Under the pieces are notes generated by a model. The model had not been told where the DNA came from. It saw nothing but the letters and a program-made list of their open reading frames with translations, and made no database searches. Positions 1 to 10,265 of a DNA stretch of 64,000 nucleotides are shown here, one piece after another (position 1 is the first letter of the stretch; every line of letters begins with the position of its first letter). The translations under genes and the position numbers were made by a program. The stretch comes from Climacium dendroides. Taxonomy: Eukaryota; Streptophyta; Bryopsida; Hypnales; Climaciaceae. Where the stretch lies: positions 434,001-498,000 of the forward strand of contig OX467082.1 in the NCBI GenBank assembly GCA_950106755.1, written 5' to 3'.

Positions 1-2
1 CT

Positions 3-1649
3 ATTAGCGAATGCAAGGACGAGAGACATAGGCGGATACTAGAGTTTCTGATTCCTATCTTGTATCCGGAAAAGCCAACACGGGTTACCATTACGGTGGC
101 CAATACTATTTTCGAGGCTATGGAGAACCGGGTGGTGCACTAGGGTAGAGTCATAGCCGGAATCGTGGCTAAGTTAGCGGATCACGTGACCCGAGCAAAG
201 GCGAGTCCAGTTAGCACCTACTTGTTCCATTTGTACCATCAACAGGAACTTTTGAGTGTAGCGGAAGTAATCCAGTATGACACCGGAAAGGCGATCCTGT
301 CATACGGACTTTCCGGGGAGGAGGCGGAAGATCCGGTCGAGTCTGATCCGGAGGAACTTCCCGAGGAACGTTTGACCGATCTAGAAGAACTTCCCGAGGA
401 ATGTTTGACCGATCCAAGGACCAAGAAGAGGAAGTCAACTGATCCGGGGTCACGATCCAAGCCACAGGCGATGGAGAGAGGGGAGTCCAGCAAGGGACCT
501 GAAGTGGAAACAGAATCAGCATTTTTCAATGCGGGGCTCGAGTGGATACGTGAGGTTAAGGTACTCTATGACAGCTTGGCGGATTTGGTGATAGATACCG
601 CGGAGGTGTTGAAGGTGGAGCCGGATCAAATTGTGGAAGCTGTTAAGCGACTGCCCAAACTGGAAGATCTGAAGAAAAGGGAGGAGCGGATCCAGGAGTT
701 GGAGGCGGAACGGAACCAACTCCAGGCCCGAGTGAATTGGGCGGAAGGGAAAATGGCAGCTGCAAAAGAGAAAGAGAAAGAGGCTCTCGCTTTGGTCAAA
801 AATCTATCCGAAGCAGTCAACATCAAAGCCGACATCATCACAAAAGCTGCCTTGTTTGACTCGAAGATGATATCGGAAGGCCACATTACCGGAACCAAGG
901 TAGTAACCATCCTCGTAGACTTCACTGCGAGGAGAGAGCGAGTTTTGAAGGAGATCCAGCAGCTATTGGCGGCTATCGACCCAAACCATGCGATGGATTT
1001 CTCCACCTTTCCGGAACTTCCTTTTGTCTCGGGTACCCCAAGGAGACCAGTGGTGGATCGTGCAACCCGGATGGAGGGATTGAGGGGGATATTCACACCA
1101 GCCGAGCCTTCCGCTGGCAAAATGCGGATGACGGAGTTGAATTTGAGGCCAGCTTTGGAACCGGAACCTGAGTCCAGCGTGAAATCGGTTCCGGTACCAC
1201 CCAAATTCTCAACCCCGGAAGTCCCCAAGTCCCAAACAATGCTGAACTTGATGACTGGATCATTCAAGGTTCCGGGACAGCAAATCAGGGGAGACCTCAT
1301 TAACCGGATTGGTGGAATGACCATCAGGCTCGGACTAATCCGAAAGGATTTGTACACATGCAAGAGACCACGCCGGAGAAAAGAAGCGAACCCGCAACAT
1401 TGGAGGATATACCGCCAGAGAAGGAAAAGGAAGTTCAAGTCATCGAAGATTCTGAAGAGGAGAGTGCCTACTCCACCTCCAGAACGAAGACGACAGCGAT
1501 CTGTCTCCCGCAACGCGCCATATCCAGACTCAGGCCACAACGAAAACCACGCCAACAAAGAATACGAAGGGGACTCCTACCAGCCAAGCGGGGAGCCGCT
1601 CAAGGAAAGGACGGAAGCTAAAACATTAGAATTCGTAGGAGAAGTATAG
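3..1649 (+). pseudogene. Gag-like coiled-coil protein, copy 1 (3' part)
   Basis: The reading frame enters from outside the window. The conserved stretch (ANTIFEA, then SPVSTYLFHLYHQQELL) matches the relics at 2698-5549 (minus) and 57384-59486 (plus), so this is a repeat family. An in-frame TAG at 141-143 lies where both relatives have Trp (DWGVV, DWAAI). Then follow an acidic linker, a coiled coil at about 540-990 rich in E/K/L heptads, and the family motif KAALFDSKM. After about 1350 the +2 frame (ETTPEKR, later an acidic IEDSEEES) resembles the tail of the 2698-5549 copy better, so a frameshift near 1350 is likely. No reverse transcriptase, protease or integrase is visible. Gag-like is an inference from layout; the family name is unknown to me. 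Confidence 0.55.
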
Positions 1650-2697
1650 AATCCGGATCGGGTTTCCGAGCATGGACCCGGTTTCCGGAATCTTAGGCGG
1701 ATAGTCAAGAAATCCGGCAATCTCGGACGGTAGTTAGTAATCTTTCTGGATATCCCGAGGTTTTCAGTGATTGGTTGCCTGGATTTCCGGGTTTTCTTTT
1801 TAGGCTTTTAGGAGTTGACTTTGGGTTTTTGTGTTAGTATTTTAAGGGCAGGCAAGTTAGTTGTCTGCCATTCCATCCTACTCCATTCGATCTTAGTGCT
1901 TTTACATATGTATTACGATTTCTTTTTCTTAATCTAAGTCAACCAGGGTGCTTCTAGCTGCACTTTGCTTAGACGGAATCTTTGGCTCAGTGTATGCATG
2001 TATGTTTGTATCCTTGTACTAGAGAAAGAGAAGGGAGGGAGAAGAGGAATCCGGATCTTGAGCTACGGATCATCTGGGGATGGAGCTAGTGAGAAGGAAT
2101 GCGAGCTGAGTAAGGGAGTGTAAGTGTGACGTGCTTTTAAATTGTCGGAACGGCAATCTGGATAAGACGGTAGAGGTCCCTGCGAGTCTAGAACCAAGAG
2201 GGTTCTGTGCGGAGATAAGCAACCGCCAAAGGAAAGGAACTCCCGCTACTTCGAAAGGTCTACCAACCTCCCCATTGGTACATTGTCTTCTCCTTAAGAT
2301 TCTATTCCTTTGGGTCTATGAGTTCTGATCCATTGTTGTAGTCAGAGAGGTGTGAGAATTGCTCTGTGTGACCTGATTCCGGATCGGCCAATCCGGAAAC
2401 TGTGAGAGGATACTCCTCCCTTCTCCTACAACTGTGTTGTCTTAGGTGTGTTGTTCAGTAGATTTAGAGTACAGAGAGGATAATTATACAAGTGGTGAGT
2501 CTCCACCCCTTTCTAGATCAAGGACGGACCCTCTGAGGGTAAAACAGAGGCAACAAAAACCAGTAACGGAAGAGAGACAAAACTCAGTTCCGAGAGTGTC
2601 CGGATTTGGTACGGAATCCGGAATGTACTAAGTTTCCGGAATAAGGTAGGGAAGTGAAATAAGAGGGAATAAGTGAGTAGTCACAATCCGGATGCTT
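1650..2697 (+). other. 3' noncoding part of copy 1, rich in TCCGGA
   Basis: No convincing gene. The stretch is dense in the palindromic hexamer TCCGGA and extensions such as ATCCGGAT and TTCCGGAA. The same enrichment is seen downstream of the related copy at 59487-60596. The short ORFs here are not protein-like. The 3' boundary is uncertain, near 2690, where a minus-strand relic begins tail to tail. Confidence 0.45.
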
Positions 2698-5549
2698 CTA
2701 ATTCAATCGATATCTTACTAGAAGTTCCCTGGAACGATAATTCGTGTCATCTTGCAACAATTTGTCATTGTAAGGATACATACGGCTAACTACGCGTACG
2801 ACAGTACCGGATTCTTCATCCTTGTCCTCTTCTTCTTCTTCTTCTTCCTCCTCATCATCGTCCTCTAGAATCGTCCTCTTCTTCATAATTGGAAGCTTCT
2901 TCTTCTGCGTGGTTGGTGTGGGCGAAACATTGGCCCTAGTACTCTGAGGAGTGGTTTCCTCAATCGTTCTGCCCTTACCGGATCCTTACCTCTATGATCC
3001 AGTCTTCCTTTCCTCCATTGACCCAGTTTCGCTTCCCAAAGCTAAGTTGAATAGGGTGGAAGGAAATACCTTTTGTGTCTTTGTAGGAGGAGTTGGAGAG
3101 ACTGGAGATAACTCACTTAGGTCGATAAACTTGGTACTCAGCCCTGGTTTGGGCACGTTCTTCTTCTCGGACGGTTCCGATCCAGATCTCGTCTTCTCTT
3201 CAGCTGCGGCCTTCACCTCTTCCGATGGTTCCCTCGCCTTGCTTGTTGTCTCCACTTCTTCGGTCTTCTCTTCCTCAGTAGCCTCTACTGCTCGTGTTGC
3301 ATTAAGGGCAACGTCAGTTACTTCCCCCAATAGGGAAGTCATTTCTCCTTTAGGCTCTAACCGAATGGAAGAGCTTGGCACGTTCTCCATCTTGTCCTTC
3401 GCCTTTACTTCTTCTTCGGTGACCAGAAGGGGTGTTGGTGCGAGTTCCGATTCCGTTTCCGGTCCCTTCTCCCGCTCTCTTCGTCCTTCTACCTCCTTCA
3501 TCACCTCGCGCAGTGGCTCCACTATCGCCTCCATCTTGCGGTGGTAGAACACTAACGCCATCATCAGGTTGGCTGGAATTTGCTTTCCGGTCTCCATCAC
3601 CTTCTCGTCAAACAACATTGCTTTGTTGATAACTTCGCCCGAATTGCCGATGAACTCCCGAATCGCTTGAAGGTTCTTTGCAGCTGTCTTGGAGAATTTC
3701 CTCTGCTGGTCCATTTCTTCTCTCTTCTCCTCCAACTCCCTTGTTAGCTGGTCCACCTTACTCGCGGCTTTGCTCAGCTCTTTCTTCACCGCTTCCTTCA
3801 TCTTCTGGTCCAACTGCTACTGCGGCTGACTGATCTTCAGCAGCTGACATAGTTCTTGAATGGTCTTCTAGCTCTTCCTATACTAGACCCGGAACTCACT
3901 GAGTTCCCTCACAATTCGACCTAGGGGATCCTAGTTCCAGACTAGATCGACTCTCTTATTACCCTCTCCTATTTCTGAGTCTTTTTCCTTCCGATCCTGC
4001 CTCCTCCACTGAGACTTAGCTTCCTCGATTGGTATAGTGTCTGCCTCTGAATCTTCCTCTTCCTGCCCGGCTTCCTCATCCGGGTCTTCTATCTCGAATT
4101 CTGACATGGCTTTGGCCATATCATATGAATCTAACTCTCTATTTGTAAGCCAGCCATGTGCTTGATACAAGTGGTAGAGAAAAGGGGTTATAGGGGAAGG
4201 CTTAGACTTCCCTATACCTCCTACCAATCTCTTGATCTGATCTCTCATCACTACGCCCCAATCTACTTTCCGGTCACCCGACAGTGCATCGAAAATAGTG
4301 TTCGCCAAGGTGATTGTAATCCTGTTTGGTCGCTCTGGACTAAGGATGGCTGCTAAGTACTTCATTAAATGTTTCTCCCTACCATTTATGCACTCTGCCA
4401 TAGGGAAACCATCCTTCTTCGTTGGGGGATTCTGGAACTTATCCATGTAGAAGTGATCCGTCCGAGAAGCCGGTCCCTTGTCTGTCTTCTTGAAATCGTA
4501 CGTCTCTCTCCACAGCGTTGGAGTCCAGTCTTCAGGCCGGCTTCCCGACGTCCCCTTCCACTTCCTTAGCGGCACGCCGATTACCTCCCTCACAATCTCC
4601 TCGTCTTTCAAATTCCATAGCCAGGCTAGAAACCCCTCACACCCCATTTGCCAGAGGTCTTCTTCTAGCTCCGCTTTCTCTCGTGGATCCGCTAGTACCA
4701 CCAGCTTCACCATGCGCAAGGATACAGCTACCTCTTCTCTCACCATCGTGGGTTGTTCTCTCAAACCCTCTCAATGACCGGAATCACTATTTGGAGTTTC
4801 ACAATCACTTGCACTCTAGTCTTCCTATTCCGCTCAAGGACCCTCCTCAAAAGTCGCCTCACTAGTACACTCCTAACTCCACACTCATACGTAAACTTCT
4901 AAGTGAACTCTCCTCTCGAGACTCGTTTGTCCTTAATCCGGTCCGTAAACTGAGCCCGTAACTTCTTCTCTTTGGCTGACATATAAGTACACCTCGAATG
5001 CTCCTCACCAATCTCTTCTCAAGGTAGCTTCCCCGCAAAAGGAGGTCTGAGCCACCTGCCCCTCCTATTTCTAGGACTGCACTCACCCGGGCCGTTACAG
5101 GTGATCGTTTTCCTTAAAATAGACCCGTTCTCAAGTATGGTCTAGAACTAGGTAGGCACCCGTTACACCCGGATTGCCTGTCTTCCGTTTCTGGTCTCTG
5201 GTCTTCTATTTCATTCCGGTTTCCGGTTTCTAATGAAAATCACTCTGACCTACTCCTGACCTATCTATACCATTTCCGGACTTTCGGTTTCCGATTTCCG
5301 GTTACTTCTGTTAACACTATTATCTATTCTAAAGTAACCCTCTTCCAATATCCGGTTCCTAACTACTTACGGTCTACTTTTCTAAAGAAAAACAAAAAAA
5401 TAGGGAGTAAAAAGCTCTATTCCCCTTATTTCCCTTCTAAACCTAAAGACTAGATTTCCGTGCTCCCACAGAGGCACCAGTGCCGGCATCTCGTCCTCCG
5501 AATCTTCAGGCAGATCCTTCAATTTCCGCTGGCTTGCCCTAGAAGTCAT
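2698..5549 (-). pseudogene. Gag-like coiled-coil protein, copy 2
   Basis: Starts at MTSRASQRKLKD (5549), matching the start of the 57384 copy. The central domain (4764-3931) contains ANTIFDAL, DWGVVMRD and SPITPFLYHLYQ; the coiled coil (3813-2992) contains the motif NKAMLFDEKV; an acidic Glu/Asp run follows at about 2890-2800. The central and coiled-coil parts share one frame, interrupted between 3931 and 3814 by four stops, all TAG. Further stops (TAG, TAA) lie near 2985. The N-terminal piece is in a different frame, so an indel separates 5382 from 4764. It is a decayed mobile-element gene. No enzymatic domain is recognisable. Confidence 0.55.
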
Positions 5550-6043
5550 CGTGCTCACGAACAACCCTCACACAATCTCTCCCTAAATCTCTGCTTACAA
5601 ACTTTCACTCCGGTAACCCCTGCACGATCGCAACTCACACAGTCCCTCAGTCTACCGGAATTCTAACAAAGCTAGGAAAAAGGAATACGCTGGCGGAAGA
5701 ACAAAAAAAAGAAGATAAGTGTGCCCACTGCCGGCTACAGTCCCCCTCTTATACTGGCCCGATGTACGGGACAAGTTTTGGTGGCAAAACCCAATCCCTA
5801 GTACAAATCCGATTTCCGATTTTTAGGGCCGGCGCCGACATCCGATTTCCAGAACTTTCTAGGGTTCCGGATTTTAGGTTTTTAGCCCTAATGAAATTTT
5901 TCCGGATCCGGAAATCCGGTTTTCCTAATTTGCCCTAACTTCCTAGGAGAACTCAAAAACTTTCCCTTTGAAGGAGACAATTTTTGAATTTTTCCGTCAT
6001 ATGCTAGTATTATGGGTCTAGCATGTGGGATTGCATTCCCACA
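5550..6043 (-). other. 5' noncoding leader and terminus of copy 2
   Basis: Read on the minus strand, this begins with TGTGGGAATG at 6043 and passes through a short palindrome (TGTGGGA...TCCCACA) to a leader that closely matches 56890-57383. Two copies beginning at the same base define the left terminus of the gag-like element. It is rich in TCCGGA. No LTR partner was found at the other end. Confidence 0.5.
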
Positions 6044-6153
6044 AAAGTACAATTGCTGTTGTTATTATTGTTTCGAAGACCTAGAGTCTTGAATTCATAT
6101 GCAATTACAGCGTGCACCCTAAACCCTCTTCCATGTGTTAGGTGATTTTGAGC

Positions 6154-6726
6154 ATGGACGCCTCCGAAGAGGAAGGAAGTCGAAATCAGGGCTTCGAAAC
6201 TTGGTCGAGGGGTAAGAAGTCTAGACGGAAAAGCACGTCAACTGAGAAGGTACTGCCCAACCAAAAAGGGAATGAAGTAAAAGTGCCTGCAATTGATAGA
6301 CTTGTTAAAGAATGTAGGGCGACAGAGATTTCAGCAAAATCCAATGGATATGTAGGGTGGGTCATTGTTCGTCCAAAGGAAGGTGTGTCTCCTTTTATTG
6401 ACAAAGCCCGACTTCAGAAGAGAAGGAAAGTATGTGCAAGTGTCACCGAGGAAGAGTTACAGAACGAAGTTCAACGTAGGAGGATGCGTGACAACGGCCC
6501 AGAACATGTGCACTCGCTAGTTTTGCCTGTGGATGAGCTCAGACATGGAGAGGACATTCATGGGAAGGGCAAGCGGAAAAAGGAAGAGATAGCAGAAGCG
6601 GAGGATGAGGAGACATTTGACACTGATCTCGATGATCCGCGTAAAGTAATGTGTAAACACTATATTCAATATTTTGAGAGTTTTGGAGTCTCTCAAAATA
6701 ATATAGTCCATTTAGACCCTAAATAA
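6154..6726 (+). CDS. Hypothetical acidic/basic protein, 190 aa
   Basis: An open frame with ATG at 6154 and TAA at 6724-6726. The start is chosen because it opens a charged N-terminus (MDASEEEG). The protein is hydrophilic, with Lys/Arg clusters (SRGKKSRRKS, GKRKKEE) that could be nuclear localisation signals and a C-terminal acidic run (AEAEDEETFDTDLDD). No domain, signal peptide or membrane segment is visible. It lies between the 5' end of copy 2 and the left end of element A and has no homologue elsewhere in the window. It may be a host gene fragment or chance. Confidence 0.3.
   Translation: MDASEEEGSRNQGFETWSRGKKSRRKSTSTEKVLPNQKGNEVKVPAIDRLVKECRATEISAKSNGYVGWVIVRPKEGVSPFIDKARLQKRRKVCASVTEEELQNEVQRRRMRDNGPEHVHSLVLPVDELRHGEDIHGKGKRKKEEIAEAEDEETFDTDLDDPRKVMCKHYIQYFESFGVSQNNIVHLDPK
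6670..6700. repeat. Perfect 11-bp stem, 9-nt loop
   Basis: TATTTTGAGAG at 6670-6680 and its exact reverse complement at 6690-6700 flank a 9-nt loop. It lies inside the 3' part of the ORF at 6154-6726. Function unknown. Confidence 0.6.
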
Positions 6727-6887
6727 TGAATTATAATGTTCTACAGTTTAGGCTACATTTTCTAGTTGTAATTTGCAATTTCCATTAAAATGAGAGTCTT
6801 TTGAGTGATTGTCTGTTCAAACACATGTAATTTGGTTTAGAGTAAATGTTCTGATTAATATAAATAATGATTGTGTTATTTTCTGAA

Positions 6888-7004
6888 CACCAAGTCATGA
6901 GCTTCGCAGTCTGTTGTAAGGGGTTGTTCATCTCATTGAAGCGGTCCGAGTTCGATTCCCGTCAAGGACATATGAGCGTATGAGAAAAAAAACATGACTT
7001 GGTG
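6888..7004. repeat. 12-bp inverted repeat enclosing a tRNA-like B box
   Basis: CACCAAGTCATG (6888-6899) and its exact reverse complement (6993-7004) bracket about 93 bp containing GAGTTCGATTCCCG, which resembles a tRNA T-arm/B box. No acceptor stem or clear A box pairs with it, so it is at most a tRNA-derived SINE scrap. It lies just inside the left end of element A. Confidence 0.35.
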
Positions 7005-8280
7005 CTGCTAAGTGAGCTTTGCAGGCAGGAAAATTGTAGCAACCAACCGGCCCCCTATCCAAAATGTGACAAGTGCTTTACATGTTGACCAAATAAATAG
7101 TAGATATTTCCACTACATTTTGCTCCCCAATAGCAATGTAATTTCAAATAAAATGTACTCAATGATAAACACAAAATAAAATGAAGTAAAAAATAGATAA
7201 AACAAAGTTGAAGAATACAAAATAAAGAATATTGAACAGAAAAGACATTGTTTTGTAAACACAAAACATACACTTCAACACATTTATGCAATACGAAGCA
7301 ATGAAATACAAACAATCAAATCAAACCTACACCATCTATTCTAATATATGAATTCCATTCGTTTTATAAAACATGACGATGGAAACAACATATTTATAAA
7401 ACTTGCAATATACATCAATACATAGCTACAAATATCAAGTATATGATGCAAGGCTTCGGTTGATGATGTCAATTTGAGCAGCAGGAATCTTGATCATGCA
7501 TTGGCGAGTATCCTTCCGAATGTTAGGCTTCCACGCTGTCATAAGAGCATTTGTATGCTCCCAAAGTTGCGGTTCAGTTTCATCCACTTTCCAACGTAGA
7601 CCTCTTTCACTGTTCCATCCAGTGTAGAAGTCTTGAACATCTTCATCTCTTGATGTTGGACGGAAGTACTGAATGCGTATACAATTAGGTTTCTCCAGAT
7701 TACAATTTGGATCAGACAATGCCCTTGCAATCCAAACATGATGACTATCACCTTCTGCGGGTCGAACTGCAACAAAATATCCTTCAAAGAGATCTCGACC
7801 CACCCTAAAGGATGGTTGTGGACGACCTCTCAAAGGGCCTACGTATGCATCATCTTCTCCAAACTCTTCACGGTCCTCGCCGTCTTCATCTAATTCATCC
7901 ACCCGAGTAGCTTGAACACGGCTACACTACAACAATGGCAGTGTTTTATGACTGCAGAATTATGACTGAGGATGACTGGCGACTGCTTGCAGTTATATTC
8001 TTGAAGGCCAACACTTTGGGGAAAAATATGACTGCAAAATATGACTACCAGTCATTTTTACGCCTTGTACTTCACAAGTGTATACTATACGGCCATTAGG
8101 AATACTAAAATACTTCATAGGGAACGTAGGGAACATGTTTGGGAACGTTGAGTCATATTATCAATTATATTTTCATAGTAGTGAATCTTTTTTGGTTTTG
8201 GGCAATTCAAAAAGAATACGGGCAATTCTAACAAAAATATAAATAAGCCATCATTTAAAATTTTGAAATCATAGTCATCT

Positions 8281-8475
8281 ACTTTTTCGGATTTTGAATC
8301 CTAGTCACCACTTTTTTAGTGTTTTAAGACCCTAGCCATTATTTTTTTAGGATTTTAGAATCCTAGCCGCCACTTTTTAGGGTTTTGAAACCCTAGCTGC
8401 CTCTTTTTAGGGTTTAAAAACCCTAGCCGCCGTTTTTTAGGGTTTTGAAACCCTAGTCATCACTTCTTGTGGTTC
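8281..8475. repeat. ~40-bp tandem repeat, AGGGTTTTGAAACCCTAG type
   Basis: About five units alternate a palindromic AGGGTTTNAAACCCTAG core with GCCGCC/ACTTTTT spacers, within the CACTA element. The core resembles plant telo-box sequence but is not a telomere. Confidence 0.6.
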
Positions 8476-8489
8476 TTCTTCTTTACCTT

Positions 8490-9300
8490 CTATTGTCTCT
8501 TAGCTCTCATTTGTTGTTGTTTTTTGTTGCATCTCAACTCTTGTTTCTTGTTGCTCTTTACTTCATGTTTCTTGTTTCTTATTGTTGTATCTAAATTTTT
8601 TTTCTTGCATTTGAACTCTTTCTTCTTTTTAGTTATTGTTTTGTAGTTCTTGCTTCTTATTTCTTCTTGTTGCATCTACACTCTCATTTCTTGTTCTTTC
8701 TTGTTGTGTCTTAGTTGGTGCTTTTTGTTTCTTCTTGTGTCTTAGTTGTTGCTTCTTATTTCTTCTTGTGTCTTAATTGTTACTTCATGTTGTGTCTTAG
8801 TTGTTGTTTCTTATTTTGTGTTTCTTCTTACGTTTTAGTTGTTGTTTCTTGTTTCTTGTTGTGTCTTAGTTGTTGCTTAGTTGTTTCTTGTTGTGTCTTA
8901 GTTGTTGCTTCTTGTTTCTTGTTGTGTCTTAGTTGTTGTTTCTTATTTTGTGTTTCTTCTTACGTTTTAGTTGTTGTTTCTTGTTTCTTGTTGTGTCTTA
9001 GTTGTTGCTTAGTTGTTTCTTGTTGTGTCTTAGTTGTTGCTTCTTGTTTCTTGTTGTGTCTTAGTTGTTGTTTCTTATTTTGTGTTTCTTCTTACGTTTT
9101 AATTGTTGTTTCTTGTTTCTTGTTGTGTCTTAGTTGTTGCTTAGTTGTTTCTTGTTGTGTCTTAGTTGTTGCTTCTTGTTTCTTGTTGTGTCTTAGTTGT
9201 TGCTTAGTTGTTTCTTGTTGTGTCTTAGTTGTTTCTTGTTGTGTCTTAGTTGTTGCTTAGTTGTTGCTTAGTTGTTGCTTCTTATTTCTTGTTGCATCTT
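8490..9300. repeat. Degenerate TTGTTG/TTCTTG tandem repeat inside CACTA
   Basis: Long array of units of the form GTTGTGTCTTAGTTGTTGCTT with a higher-order duplication of about 120 bp at 8845-9200. It creates spurious long ORFs rich in Cys, Leu and Val on the plus strand. No gene is supported. Confidence 0.8.
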
Positions 9301-9825
9301 AACTTTTACTTCTTGTTATTTCTTAATACTTATCTTTTTTTTCTTGTTTCCTCCATTATCAATCTTATTCTTCCTATCCTAAACTTAAGCTACATATTTT
9401 GTGTTGTTATAAGCCTTTGAAGGTTGAACTTTGTTGTTCAATCACTAAAAATTAACGTCTCATTTCTTTAATTGTATATGCAGGCACCAAAAGTTGAAAC
9501 AAAGACATTGGAGGCTACTTACAATCCAATGAAGTCATCTTCACATTATTGTAAGGATTATAGGCCTTATTGGATTGTATGAATGATTCATTGTGATATA
9601 TAGATTTTGTATTAGTGACTAATAAATGTCAATGAAGATAGTTGTATTTGTTCTTACATTTTCCTTCTTTAATATGATTATCTCTCATACATCTCTAAAA
9701 TCATATATTATATATTCATTTTTAATTGCATGAGGCTTTTTATTCAATTGTCAAATCATCTTGATGTATGATAGTTATATATCATGTTTACTTAAAATGC
9801 ATTAAAAATGTGATTGTAGTTAGTA

Positions 9826-10265
9826 ATATGACTGACAAAAGTCGTATTCTACATCATTCAAAAATATGACTCATGAGAATCATTTTTCACATTAACAAGA
9901 ATATGACTCACACTAGTTATATTCCATGTAACCAAAAAATATGACTCATTGCAGTCATATTCCATATTACTACAAATATGACTAACCGCAGTCATATTCC
10001 ATATCACTACAAAAAATGACTTACCGCAGTCATATTTCACATCACTGCAAAATATGACTCACTACAGTTATATTCCACGTTATTGCAAAATATGACTTAC
10101 TACAGACATATTCCACATTACTGCAAAATATGACTCACTGCAGTCATATTCCACATCACTGCAAAATATGACTCACCGCAGTCATATTCCATGTTACTGC
10201 AAAATATGACTCACCACAGTCATATTTCACGTCATCAAAAAATATGACTCGACACAGTCATATTC
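9826..10265. repeat. CACTA subterminal array, ~38-bp units
   Basis: About twelve units contain AATATGACTCAC followed by GCAGTCATATT, so each unit is itself palindromic, with a period of 37-38 bp. The same ATGACTGCA words occur at the element ends. In En/Spm elements subterminal motifs bind the element's own TnpA-like protein; that role here is inference. Confidence 0.75.

Noticed and set aside
2951..3547. 198-codon plus-strand ORF
   Set aside because: Antisense shadow of the coiled-coil gene of copy 2; Ser/Phe/Val-rich as expected from complementing E/K-rich codons.
1..6043. LTR retrotransposon with paired LTRs
   Set aside because: No direct terminal repeats found; the related copies are tail to tail and share only a 5' end.
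6930..6975. Possible tRNA gene
   Set aside because: Only the T-arm/B box is recognisable; no matching acceptor stem, D arm or anticodon stem.
8715..9260. 181-codon plus-strand ORF rich in Cys/Leu/Val resembling membrane segments
   Set aside because: It is a translation of the TTGTTG/TTCTTG tandem array inside the CACTA element, with repeated identical blocks and no gene context.
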